Assembly: GCA_038211295.1 (NCBI GenBank)
Contig: JBBQVS010000031.1
Coordinates: forward strand, 1-41,573
Direction of reading: 5' to 3'
From: JBBQVS01 sp038211295
Lineage (GTDB): Bacteria > Chloroflexota > Ktedonobacteria > Ktedonobacterales > Ktedonobacteraceae
Length of the DNA: 41,573 bases
Positions 1 to 7,258 of this stretch are shown here, one piece after another. The position numbers were made by a program, and so were the translations under genes. The notes under the pieces are model-generated. The model was not told the origin of the DNA. It worked only from the letters and a program-made list of their open reading frames with translations, and ran no database searches. How positions within the stretch are numbered: the stretch's first letter is position 1; every line of letters starts with the position of its first letter.

Positions 1-138
1 CGATTCAATTGCGTGCATTGAAGCAGAATTGAGGATGTCGAGTCCAGAGGTTGCTCGGTCCTGAAAGACTACATCTACTTGATCGAGATCAGTCTGGATA
101 CCCGCAAAGAGTCGGCTCAATGTGGCCGTAGTGTTCAT
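1..138 (-). CDS. Probable polyprenyl diphosphate synthase, N-terminal 46 residues (runs off the window)
   Basis: Reading the minus strand from an ATG at 136-138 gives 46 open codons to the window edge. The start is preceded by GGAGAG about seven bases upstream, a good ribosome binding site. The peptide begins MNTTATLSRLF and ends NSASMHAIES. This resembles the first helices of trans-polyprenyl diphosphate synthases (a 'L..I..DL..V' helix, then a helix ending just before the GGKRxRP substrate motif). That motif would fall in the next few codons outside the window. Such enzymes condense isopentenyl diphosphate for quinone or bactoprenol side chains. The family call rests only on this N-terminal pattern and could be wrong; that a gene starts here is better supported than its name. 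Confidence 0.5.
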   Translation of the reverse strand, partial: MNTTATLSRLFAGIQTDLDQVDVVFQDRATSGLDILNSASMHAIES

Positions 139-307
139 AAAAGACTCTCCGTTCCAATTTCTTCTGGCACATGACCAGGAATGATTAACCACCACCGTCT
201 GACATGTGACGAAGAGAAGTTGCTTGGTTATAGACACGCATTCCTTCTCTTCTAGTGATACGCTGTACAACCTTTGTATGGGTTGTGTACTACATCTCTC
301 TTGTCAG

Positions 308-313
308 ATTATA
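308..313 (-). promoter_or_regulatory. Possible -10 element for the partial gene at 1-138
   Basis: The minus strand reads TATAAT at 313-308, about 170 bases upstream of the partial gene's start. No convincing -35 hexamer lies 16-18 bases further upstream, so this is only a candidate. The leader between it and the start codon contains an imperfect hairpin (GTAC..AACC / GGTTGTAC). No recognised riboswitch was identified. The rest of the 277-base gap 139-415 holds no gene that I can support. Confidence 0.3.
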
Positions 314-415
314 GCGTGTCCCACCCGTATTAGGGGAGAGAAACCAGGCATGTTCTGCACAGTTTTCAGAATATGCACTCTCTCCCTGTTTCTCAGCGTT
401 CGTCAGGCTCGCGCA

Positions 416-1360
416 TTATACTGTAGACGTTGTATCTACCTCAATCAGGTCTTCCTGAACATAGCCCGTGCTAAAATTGAACTCGTCCAACGCGTCCAAC
501 GCGGTGCGGTATTCTGTCCATGTGAGTCGCCGATTGAGTACGGGGTCGTTGACCGCTTTCCATGCTGGAAAGTATTGATCCATAAGGCTGATAGGTGTAT
601 CGGGGCCAAGCTCTTCCGCGATCCAGCGCAGCACCTCACGCGTTCCTGAAACATCTTCAGGCATTACAAGGTGACGGATGAGTAGTCCACGCCGTGCGAT
701 ACCCTCATCATCGAGTTGTAAAGGGCCAACCTGACGATACATTTCGCGGAGTGTTGTTTGATTATATTCAACATATTTCGGCATCTTCGAGGTACGCAGC
801 GCATTTTTATTGTCAGAGTATTTTGAGTCGGGCAGGTAAATGTCTACCACTCCATCAAGCAACTGTAACGTCTCCAGATTTTCATACCCTGCACAATTAT
901 AAACAATCGGTAGGTGCAATCCCTTCCCACAGGCGACGACAAGGGCGGCGAGAATCTGTGGTACAAAATGGGTCGGTGTGACGAGATCAAGATTGTGACA
1001 CTGTTTCTTTTGCAGGTAGAGCATCATATCCGCCAAACGTTCTGGCCCGACGCGGTGGCCTAACCCGCCCTGGCTTAAAGAAAAGTTCTGACAGTAGGTA
1101 CAACGTGCCTGGCAATAGCCAAAGAACACTGTCCCTGCGCCACGTGTTCCACTGATTGGCGGTTCCTCGCGTCTATGCACATTCCACGACGCCACAATCG
1201 CCTCGGTTCCAGAACGACATACGCCGGTCTTGCCCGCGATACGATTACACCCGCAGTTTTGAGGACAAATAGTACAAGTACGTAGCACCTCCCACGCTTG
1301 CTCGGCGCGGTGTGCTAATTCGCCCGACTCATATAGGGCAAGATAACCAGGATACTGCAT
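416..1360 (-). CDS. Radical SAM protein, PflX-like (COG1313 type)
   Basis: A 314-aa protein with a Cys-rich N-terminus (C29xxC32xxxC36, C48) followed by the radical SAM signature C83-x3-C87-x2-C90, which binds the [4Fe-4S] cluster that cleaves S-adenosylmethionine. The CxxCPxxC and GKxGxC context before the radical SAM core is the hallmark of PflX/COG1313 proteins, relatives of pyruvate formate-lyase activating enzyme. Their target is mostly unknown. No glycyl-radical enzyme lies nearby, so a classical pyruvate formate-lyase activating role is unsupported here. Length matches the family. It is followed on the same strand by the partial gene at 1-138 after 277 bases. Upstream, at 1428-1469, is a strong inverted repeat that may end the preceding transcript or regulate this one. 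The family call is secure; the substrate is not. Confidence 0.85.
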   Translation of the reverse strand: MQYPGYLALYESGELAHRAEQAWEVLRTCTICPQNCGCNRIAGKTGVCRSGTEAIVASWNVHRREEPPISGTRGAGTVFFGYCQARCTYCQNFSLSQGGLGHRVGPERLADMMLYLQKKQCHNLDLVTPTHFVPQILAALVVACGKGLHLPIVYNCAGYENLETLQLLDGVVDIYLPDSKYSDNKNALRTSKMPKYVEYNQTTLREMYRQVGPLQLDDEGIARRGLLIRHLVMPEDVSGTREVLRWIAEELGPDTPISLMDQYFPAWKAVNDPVLNRRLTWTEYRTALDALDEFNFSTGYVQEDLIEVDTTSTV

Positions 1361-1427
1361 GTGAGATTACTCCGAGAGGGCAGATAAACACATTGTGCGA
1401 ATATGAGAATACCAAGCCTTATCACTA

Positions 1428-1469
1428 GTATAGACGAACAACCACCATAAGATGGTTTATCGTCTATAC
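1428..1469. repeat. Inverted repeat/hairpin between the radical SAM gene and the disordered-protein gene
   Basis: Arms GTATAGACGA (1428-1437) and TCGTCTATAC (1460-1469) are perfectly complementary. An inner stem ACCAT/ATGGT (1444-1448, 1452-1456) has a three-base loop. No T-run follows on the minus strand, so it is not a typical intrinsic terminator. It could be an operator or a processing or stability stem between two co-directional genes. Confidence 0.55.
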
Positions 1470-1498
1470 CTGTGAAAAGACCTGGTACTTTGCGAAAC

Positions 1499-2929
1499 TT
1501 ATTCCTGTGCTGGCGCGTCTTGCGTAGGCGCGGGCCACTTGAAGCCACGCTGTGACGGTTTAGGGCCAGACGAACGGGGCTTCTTGGTACGAGCAACGGC
1601 ACTCGCTACTCTTGGACGACGTTTCTTTGGTGCTTCCTCGGTGGAAGATGCTTCGCCGATTTCAGCAGAGGCTTCTTCAGCAAACACTTCGTCAGGGAGA
1701 ATTGCTAGAGCGTCTACGGCGTCCATATTGTCTATAGTGAGCAACTCTGTTTGCGGCAGGGCGGGAACCGTTACGTTAGCATCTGTTAAGTTTTCTTGTG
1801 AGTTGGTGTCTGTGTCGCCCACTTTTTTGTCCGTGACACGGCTCATCAGTTCGCTTGTGTTTTCCGTGACATCTGTCCAAAATTGGGCTTCGCGGCGTTG
1901 TACGGGACGTGGCCCTTTCAGCACGCGTCCATCTGGAAGACGGGTAACGTGTCGCTCTGGTTGCACTTCGTTTTTATCCTCGGAGTGTCGATCAGGGCGA
2001 CCTTGTGGGCCACGACTGCCATCAAATGGTCTATCGGGGCGACTCTGCGCGTCGTGCTTCCCCCCGAATGGTTTCGCGGGACGACTCTGTGCGTCGCGGT
2101 TGCCACTAAACGGTCTGTCGTTAGGACGTGCTGGGCGTTCCTCAAAACGCTCATAATCGCCCTCGAAGCGTTCGCGGCCCTCACTGGGACGACGCTCAGT
2201 GGTGCGTTCCGGCCCACGTGCAATAATGTTGCGTTGCTCACTGGGACGGGTCTGCCAGCGTGGACTGGGCGCGGGTGCTTCACGCTGTGTGCGGTCTCCG
2301 TAGGTGTTGCGTGTGGGTGGCCTGTCGGGGCGTCCAACGTCGCGGCGTTGATTGCCACGATCTTGAAATGGTGGGCGCGTGTCTCCCTCTCTACGCGGTG
2401 CGCCATTGAATGAGTCGCGACGATCAGCAGGGCGTGGCCCTCCAAAGTCGCGCCGTGGTGGCCCAGACATGGGACGATTAGGCGTGTTCGACGGCTGATA
2501 CGGCCTGTCAAAGTTTCTGGGAGCATCGCGGGTATCGCGAGTGTCTCTGCTATCACGATCATCGCGGTAGTTGCCTGGCCCTTGTCGATTGTCTCGATAA
2601 TTGTCTGGACGGCTATTATATGGTCGGCTCCCGCCGCGCTCGTTCTGTGAGGAATAGCCGGACTGCTGGTTGTTTGAGGGGTTGCGCCATCCGCTATTGC
2701 GCTGCTGCCCCTGACCCTGCGGTCGGCCGTATTGTCCGCCACTTGAGCGAGGGTGGTAGTCAGCATGTTGTTGTTGTGCGCCTGACTCCCAGGCGCGGTC
2801 CACCGTTTCACGGTTCAAACGAGGTCGAGCCGGGCGTGGAGATCGCTCATCTCGATTACGGTTGGGGGATGCGTTGCGAAACGCAGGACGTGAGTCGTCT
2901 CGTTTCGGCTTATTGAAATCTCTGGTCAT
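1499..2929 (-). CDS. Arg/Asp/Pro/Gly-rich intrinsically disordered protein with tandem repeats
   Basis: The ATG at 2929 is chosen because AAAGGA lies about six bases upstream; a longer TTG-initiated reading (from 2950) has no such site. The 476-aa product has no signal peptide or membrane segment. Roughly the first 320 residues are dominated by R, D, P, G, N, Q and S with many RD, RP and RDxR pairs. A three-fold 14-residue repeat (KPFGGKHDAQSRPD type) is encoded by 42-bp repeats. A short conserved-looking stretch follows (TRLPDGRVLKGP, then EAQFWTDV), then an acidic stretch, and a basic tail (KKRRPR, KKPRSS). The composition recalls RG-rich tails of RNA-binding proteins, but no helicase or RNA-binding domain is attached. 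RNA binding or condensate formation is inference. I do not recognise the family. Confidence 0.75.
   Translation of the reverse strand: MTRDFNKPKRDDSRPAFRNASPNRNRDERSPRPARPRLNRETVDRAWESGAQQQHADYHPRSSGGQYGRPQGQGQQRNSGWRNPSNNQQSGYSSQNERGGSRPYNSRPDNYRDNRQGPGNYRDDRDSRDTRDTRDAPRNFDRPYQPSNTPNRPMSGPPRRDFGGPRPADRRDSFNGAPRREGDTRPPFQDRGNQRRDVGRPDRPPTRNTYGDRTQREAPAPSPRWQTRPSEQRNIIARGPERTTERRPSEGRERFEGDYERFEERPARPNDRPFSGNRDAQSRPAKPFGGKHDAQSRPDRPFDGSRGPQGRPDRHSEDKNEVQPERHVTRLPDGRVLKGPRPVQRREAQFWTDVTENTSELMSRVTDKKVGDTDTNSQENLTDANVTVPALPQTELLTIDNMDAVDALAILPDEVFAEEASAEIGEASSTEEAPKKRRPRVASAVARTKKPRSSGPKPSQRGFKWPAPTQDAPAQE
1997..2122 (-). repeat. Three 42-bp in-frame tandem repeats inside the disordered-protein gene
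   Basis: Units run 1997-2038, 2039-2080 and 2081-2122. They share the pattern CGACTCTGTGCGTCG on the plus strand and encode about 14 residues each (xPFxGxxxAQSRPx). The units have diverged by several substitutions each but keep length and frame, which points to expansion under coding selection. Confidence 0.8.
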
Positions 2930-3116
2930 AAATCCTTTCACGGGTATCAAACCGTATTAGGGGTATACTGTAACTAGTGGTCAGACTGGCAACGAATGTC
3001 TGGGCGGTAAGTTCGCTTTGTCGCTTCCTCCACTGACTGAATTGTTCTGTACCTACTTTTGTGTCTCGACACACTTTTCTTGCGCTCGGAGTTTGCTATG
3101 AGGGCGCGTCCCTTGT

Positions 3117-3125
3117 AGTATACCA
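3117..3125 (-). promoter_or_regulatory. Candidate extended -10 promoter for the disordered-protein gene
   Basis: The minus strand reads TGGTATACT (3125-3117), an extended -10 (TGnTATACT). It sits in an 18-bp near-palindrome (CTTGTaGTATACcACAAG, two mismatches), which could be a repressor site. The implied leader is about 180 bases. The remainder of 2930-3199 shows no gene. Confidence 0.35.
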
Positions 3126-3199
3126 CAAGCAAAGAGCGGTTGTGCAGGTTTCCCTTCTCTTTAAGCGCACATTGGCGCACGGGACTGGCGGTCTGCCTG

Positions 3200-4204
3200 C
3201 TATTTGGATGCTGTTGGCGTTGGCACTGGTGGCACCTGTCCATTGAGCAACGGAACATCAACAATGTTGCTTTGTGCGCTCCCAAGCATTGCTACAGACT
3301 TGCTGAGCAGCTCGTCTGGTAGTAAAGGGCGCAGCGCGACGATGTAGTTGAAATCACCGTCGGTAAACACTCCCTGCTGAAGCGACCCCTGTTGCGCGGG
3401 CAACTGTCCGCGAAGTGCCTGCGCCTGTGCCGCGTTGAGCAAAATCGCGTTGTGCGGAATAAGGAATTTAAGGCATCCGGTATCAGGATTTTTGCTCGTC
3501 TCATCTTTTGGCTGCAAACCGCATTCAAACGCGGCGGCCTGCGCGAGACTGAAATCGCTCAGGGGCCAGGTAAGGGTTTGTTGCGCTGCACTTGATGTCA
3601 GGTGGACGAGTGCTATGACATCGTTGGACTTATAAGGCTGTGTCGGCCCGTTCAGCGTCTCTGTAATCGTTGTAAGAACGCGCTCCAGTCGATGGTATTC
3701 GTCCATATCTTGCGTGCTCTCTTGCTGATTTCCAAACGAGCCGTACATAAACTCTTGCGTCTTCCCATTGAGTGTTACCTGCAAAAAAGTCGCGTTCTGA
3801 TCTTGAATATCAGAAAATTGTTGGCGCTTGAAATTGAGTAGCCCGTTGGTATCTGTGATGGTGTGCAGCAGCGTCTGAACGCCATTATCGCCCAGCTTGC
3901 CCAGCTTGCTCACTCCAAAGATGTATGTACCATCGCCGTAAAGGCTAATGCTGGGGCTTAGCTGTAACGAGCCGTAGCTGCCACCACCGTAGAACGTGCG
4001 TAACAGCACATCTTGCGTCTTCGTGCTATACGTCACGGACTGTGCGGACGTGTTCCCTCCGTTGGAATTAGAAAGAACAGACGTGCCGCTCTTTCCACTT
4101 TGGTTTTGTGTTGCGCCGATACCCGCGCACGCGCTTAGGAGCAGGGTCAACAGCGCAACCCCTCCTAGAAAGGAATATCGTACCCGTTTTTGAAATCCTG
4201 TCAT
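3200..4204 (-). CDS. Predicted lipoprotein of unknown function
   Basis: A 334-aa protein with a classic lipoprotein signal: basic N-terminus (FQKRVRY), hydrophobic stretch, then lipobox LSAC with the lipidated Cys at residue 26. A Ser/Gly/Asn/Gln-rich linker follows (about residues 27-60). The remaining ~270 residues are a soluble exported domain with no motif I recognise, ending in a Pro/Thr tail (VPTPTASK). It would be anchored to the outer face of the cytoplasmic membrane of a monoderm cell. The ATG at 4204 has only a weak ribosome binding site, but no later start would keep the signal peptide. It lies downstream of speB on the same strand, separated by a terminator-like hairpin, so it is probably its own unit. 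Confidence 0.7.
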   Translation of the reverse strand: MTGFQKRVRYSFLGGVALLTLLLSACAGIGATQNQSGKSGTSVLSNSNGGNTSAQSVTYSTKTQDVLLRTFYGGGSYGSLQLSPSISLYGDGTYIFGVSKLGKLGDNGVQTLLHTITDTNGLLNFKRQQFSDIQDQNATFLQVTLNGKTQEFMYGSFGNQQESTQDMDEYHRLERVLTTITETLNGPTQPYKSNDVIALVHLTSSAAQQTLTWPLSDFSLAQAAAFECGLQPKDETSKNPDTGCLKFLIPHNAILLNAAQAQALRGQLPAQQGSLQQGVFTDGDFNYIVALRPLLPDELLSKSVAMLGSAQSNIVDVPLLNGQVPPVPTPTASK

Positions 4205-4286
4205 CGTTGTTTTCTGCTTTGCCCTTTGCTTATTCTTCGCGTGTGTTTATGGTTGTCCGCGTGTGGTGCGGTGTCTATTGTATAGG

Positions 4287-4314
4287 AAAACGTGCAATCT
4301 GTATAGATTACACG
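4287..4314 (-). terminator. Rho-independent terminator after speB
   Basis: On the minus strand the stem CGTGTAATC / GATTGCACG (nine pairs, one G-U) with loop TATACA is followed at once by TTTTCC. It lies 20 bases after the speB stop, which supports the end of the polyamine transcript here. Confidence 0.65.
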
Positions 4315-4333
4315 CACACACTGGACTATAGAG

Positions 4334-5212
4334 CTATTTTTGCTCATGGGCGAAGCGATAGCCAATCATTTTATAGACAAGTTTGGCTGCGAGGAAGTCG
4401 GCGCGTGTCTGGCCTGGCATAGGACAGAGTTCCACGACATCCATTCCGACTACCGTTGTATGACTGCAAATCTCGCGGAAAAGGTCGAGCACTTGATACC
4501 AGTGTAACCCACCCGGCTCCGGTGTGCCAACTGCTGGCATCTCGCCGGGGTCAAAGGCATCCAGGTCAATCGTGACATACGTATGTTTGCTCAGGCGTTC
4601 CCAGGGTATGGTGGCGAGTCCGCGTGCCAGTTGGTAGGCCCACACAATGTGAACGTTTGGTTTTGTCTTGAGAAAGTCGGCCTCTTCAGGGCTAAAACTA
4701 CGGATGCCAATTTCTAAGAGTGGAATCCCCATATCCACAACGCGTCGCTCAATCGAGGCATGCGAAAGTGGCGTGCCTTCGTATTCGTCGCGTAAGTCGC
4801 CGTGTGCGTCGATATGCACAACGGTGAGGTCGGGGTACTGTTCATGTACGGCAGCAATCACGGGCGCGGAAAGTGAATGTTCACCACCCAGTGTCAGGGG
4901 GACTTGTTTGCGTCGCAAGACCTCGCGTGCGGCTTCACCAGTTGCGTGTAACGCTGCGGTGTGATTCATTCCCGTATAGTCTAGTATTGGTAGCGTATAC
5001 ACGCCCACGTCAATGGGGCAGGAGTCAAGTTCTTCATCATATAACTCCATCTGACTGGAGGCATTGAGAATCGCCTGTGGCCCATGCTCAGTGCCTTTCA
5101 TATAGCAGACGCTATACTCAAGGGGAGCCGGTATAATTGTTACACGGGCCGTATTTGGGTCACTATGCGGCGCGTCCGACGCGCCAAATTGGGTCACAAG
5201 CGATTCTTCCAT
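4334..5212 (-). CDS. speB: Agmatinase / ureohydrolase family (SpeB)
   Basis: Ureohydrolase that by family removes urea from agmatine to give putrescine. All manganese-ligand motifs are present: GGEHS, DAHGD, SHAS and DLDAFDP, in the normal order. Length (292 aa from the ATG at 5212) fits agmatinases. An in-frame GTG at 5233 would add seven residues; neither start has a strong ribosome binding site, so the exact start is uncertain. The stop of speD lies 44 bases upstream of the ATG (23 bases from the GTG), so the two genes are probably co-transcribed. No speA arginine decarboxylase lies in the window to supply agmatine, which makes the upstream SpeD homologue the obvious candidate. Arginase or guanidinobutyrase activity cannot be excluded from sequence alone. 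Confidence 0.88.
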   Translation of the reverse strand: MEESLVTQFGASDAPHSDPNTARVTIIPAPLEYSVCYMKGTEHGPQAILNASSQMELYDEELDSCPIDVGVYTLPILDYTGMNHTAALHATGEAAREVLRRKQVPLTLGGEHSLSAPVIAAVHEQYPDLTVVHIDAHGDLRDEYEGTPLSHASIERRVVDMGIPLLEIGIRSFSPEEADFLKTKPNVHIVWAYQLARGLATIPWERLSKHTYVTIDLDAFDPGEMPAVGTPEPGGLHWYQVLDLFREICSHTTVVGMDVVELCPMPGQTRADFLAAKLVYKMIGYRFAHEQK

Positions 5213-5256
5213 GCTCTGTAATCTCTCTGGCACTCTGTGCCGTTAGTATATTGCCT

Positions 5257-5694
5257 TTAACGCACCCCCGCAACACTACGCGCGTTGCGGGCGGCTAGTG
5301 CCGCTTCATAGCGTACTGGATCAGGCGTGTCAGGACGGAGCGAACGGTTGCCGCGTACCACAAAGTGCGCCTCTACATCATTGGTCTTGAAGACCTCTTT
5401 AGCAAAGGCAATGGCGTCTTCCTGACTGAATTCCTTACACGAGCAGATGTCGATATCGACCTCGCCATATTCAGGCCACGCGTGCAGGCTGATATGACTT
5501 TGCGCGATAACCACGAAACCGGAAAGGCCCGCGTCCAGTGGATTCGCTGTTTCAATATCGTACAAATGGACAGGGCTAACCTTCTCCATATCGACCCGAC
5601 CAGGGTATTCGTCCAGCACACGCCGCAACAGCGGCGCATCGCTCAGCGTCTCTTTATCACAATGATACAACTCTAACATCAAATGAACAAGCAT
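5257..5694 (-). CDS. speD: SpeD family pyruvoyl decarboxylase (annotated family: S-adenosylmethionine decarboxylase)
   Basis: A 145-aa prokaryotic (class 1B) SpeD proenzyme. The self-cleavage motif is clear: Ser66 in QSHISLHAWPE would become the pyruvoyl group. His71 and Cys86 match the processing and proton-donor residues of the family (same spacing as Thermotoga Ser63/His68/Cys83). Residues between them differ from typical AdoMet decarboxylases: HAW for HTW, GEVDIDICSC for GYAAVDVFTC. GGAG eight or nine bases before the ATG at 5694 fixes the start. It is followed by speB and preceded by a DHS-like gene; no speE is in view. The family assignment is firm. Whether the substrate is S-adenosylmethionine or arginine/ornithine is open, because some SpeD homologues are reported to have switched to amino-acid decarboxylation. 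Confidence 0.88.
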   Translation of the reverse strand: MLVHLMLELYHCDKETLSDAPLLRRVLDEYPGRVDMEKVSPVHLYDIETANPLDAGLSGFVVIAQSHISLHAWPEYGEVDIDICSCKEFSQEDAIAFAKEVFKTNDVEAHFVVRGNRSLRPDTPDPVRYEAALAARNARSVAGVR

Positions 5695-5721
5695 CGATCT
5701 TTTCTCCTCTATGGTGCATGT

Positions 5722-5780
5722 CTACAACCTCTCGTAAGTAAGAGTTGATTGTAGCTGTACGTATGTGCCTAATATCGCAC
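5722..5780 (-). promoter_or_regulatory. Structured 5' leader of speD
   Basis: The roughly 90-nt leader predicted from the promoter below folds into two stems. Right at the expected transcript start is GTGC-N8-GCAC (5780-5765). Further on, CTACAA...CTCT-N8-AGAG.TTGTAG (5754-5722) forms a ten-pair stem with an internal loop. The ribosome binding site follows closely. It resembles no SAM riboswitch that I can match by eye. A role in regulation by polyamines or S-adenosylmethionine is inference. Confidence 0.4.
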
Positions 5781-5790
5781 ATAGAAGAGT

Positions 5791-5820
5791 ATTATACATT
5801 AGGTTGTCAAGATAATGCAA
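5791..5820 (-). promoter_or_regulatory. Sigma-70 promoter of speD-speB
   Basis: On the minus strand TTGCAT (5820-5815) and TATAAT (5796-5791) are separated by 18 bases. Predicted transcription starts near 5784, about 90 bases before the speD ATG. This suggests speD-speB can be transcribed independently of the upstream DHS-like gene. Confidence 0.6.
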
Positions 5821-5924
5821 ATGAGGAGAAGAAAATTATATCTAATACTCATAAATGTTCTACCTAAATATAAGTACACGTGAGACCTAATAGGGAGGTG
5901 TACTCTATTAGATAGAAATTGTGC

Positions 5925-7079
5925 TTACGGACGCGCAAGTTTTCCCATCTCATAGGCATCTTTGAGTTCTTTCATCAGAGCCTCGCGTTGCTTGAAAAGT
6001 TCGCGTCGTGGGCGGGGCTTGGCCTTGCTGACGGCATACGCTGTGAGCAGCGGCAACGCGATTGTCGAGTCGCTGTACACAACAACAGTACCGCCCAACT
6101 GGTCTGGTTTAATCTTGCCCCATGAAACTGCCTCTGATGGTGTCGCGCCAGAGAGACCGCCCCAGTGTGGTGCGTCGGCGGTGATCTGAATAAAGTAGTC
6201 ATGTCCACCTTTTTCGATACCCAGAACTTCCCAGAGTTGCGGTTGCGTCTGCAAATAGAAGTTTTTGGGACTCCCCCCGCCAAGAATAATCACGCCATTG
6301 CGGGTCGCGTGGTGAACAATCGCGGTTGTCTCGTTTACATCCGCCATCGGGTCGAGCGTAAGCTTGCTGCCCTCTAGCGAGGTACGCGCGACATTCATGC
6401 CAATAGAAGAGTCGCCGGGCGAGGATGTATAGATTGGAATATTCCACGCAGCGGCTTGAGCCAGAACCGAATATTCGGGTTTGACGCCTACTTTGAGCAA
6501 CTGTAGTCCCAGATGATAATGCAGTTCTGAGGTCGAGATAGGTCTTGCGGGCAGACCTTTCAACGCCTCGCGCACAAAAGTGTCGGTGTCTAGTAGCACG
6601 TCATCCTTGAACAGAATATCGTAAATACGGATAACGCCCTCTTCCTGTAACTTGGTGTCGTCCATGCGAAAATCGCCTTTGTGCAACGACATCGCGAGCG
6701 CATGGTGAATATCATGGTAGAGATTCGCGCCTGTACTGATAATAAAATCGACAAAGCCATATTCCATCAGTGTCAGGACGCACCCACCGAGGCCAGCAGG
6801 AGTTAACGCGCCTGCCATTGTGAGGCCAATGGTAACGTCTTTCTCCGGGTCTAGCATCTCCTGTGCATACAAACGGGCCGCCTCGTTGAGTCGCGCGGAG
6901 TTGTACGCCTGAAACTGCTCGTCGATCAATTCCGCGACGGTCATGTCGGGTCGTACTCGTCGTGGCAAAATCTGTGAGCCGCCCAATGTTCCATGTTGTT
7001 GGTTCGCGTTTAAGTGTGAGTCATGTTGCTCAGTGTCCTGTGAGTCATGAGCGTGGTGTTTGTCGGGTCTATGTGGCAT
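5925..7079 (-). CDS. Deoxyhypusine synthase family protein (probable homospermidine synthase-like enzyme)
   Basis: The ATG at 7079 is preferred: GGAAAGGA lies about nine bases upstream, giving 384 aa. The longer reading back to 7226 adds a region overlapping the uvrB terminator hairpin. Family landmarks are STGANLYHD (NAD site), GGGSPKNF and EAVSWGKIKPD, where Lys322 corresponds to the lysine that forms the enamine intermediate in deoxyhypusine synthase. The KHH seen in eukaryotic DHS at the GGG motif is KNF here. The first 30 residues are His/Asp/Gln-rich and low-complexity. Bacteria lack eIF5A, and bacterial relatives are known or proposed to transfer the aminobutyl group between small polyamines, making homospermidine from putrescine/spermidine. 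The speD and speB neighbours support a polyamine role. Exact acceptor and product cannot be read from the sequence. Confidence 0.85.
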   Translation of the reverse strand: MPHRPDKHHAHDSQDTEQHDSHLNANQQHGTLGGSQILPRRVRPDMTVAELIDEQFQAYNSARLNEAARLYAQEMLDPEKDVTIGLTMAGALTPAGLGGCVLTLMEYGFVDFIISTGANLYHDIHHALAMSLHKGDFRMDDTKLQEEGVIRIYDILFKDDVLLDTDTFVREALKGLPARPISTSELHYHLGLQLLKVGVKPEYSVLAQAAAWNIPIYTSSPGDSSIGMNVARTSLEGSKLTLDPMADVNETTAIVHHATRNGVIILGGGSPKNFYLQTQPQLWEVLGIEKGGHDYFIQITADAPHWGGLSGATPSEAVSWGKIKPDQLGGTVVVYSDSTIALPLLTAYAVSKAKPRPRRELFKQREALMKELKDAYEMGKLARP

Positions 7080-7197
7080 TGTGTGAAGTCCTTTCCAAAT
7101 TAAAGCCTTGATAACATCGCAGTATACAACATCTTCTCTAACGCTGTGTGGAGGATGGGTGTGTTGGTATGGTGTGAGGGAGCATAGGTGGGGCAAA

Positions 7198-7231
7198 GGG
7201 GCATGGCGGCGGCTCGCCGCCGCCATGCCCC
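7198..7231 (-). terminator. Strong hairpin terminator after uvrB
   Basis: A perfect 15-bp GC-rich stem (GGGGCATGGCGGCGG with its complement, 7198-7212 and 7217-7231) and a four-base loop lie 28 bases after the uvrB stop. On the minus strand a short TTT follows. It separates uvrB from the polyamine genes. Confidence 0.7.
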
Positions 7232-7258
7232 TGGTATACTGCTTTGACCATACTTTTC

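Noticed and set aside
206..649. A 147-codon plus-strand frame opposite the radical SAM gene
   Set aside because: It overlaps the end of the well-supported PflX-like gene antisense, has no ribosome binding site and no family resemblance.
1918..2811. A 297-codon minus-strand frame in another phase of the disordered-protein gene, and long plus-strand frames at 1539-2413
   Set aside because: Biased Arg-rich codons leave the other phases open. Only the 1499-2929 frame has a start with a ribosome binding site and conserved-looking segments.
7080..7226. The upstream extension of the DHS-like gene
   Set aside because: The added 49 residues are unlike the family, part of the segment is the uvrB terminator hairpin, and a good ribosome binding site supports the start at 7079.
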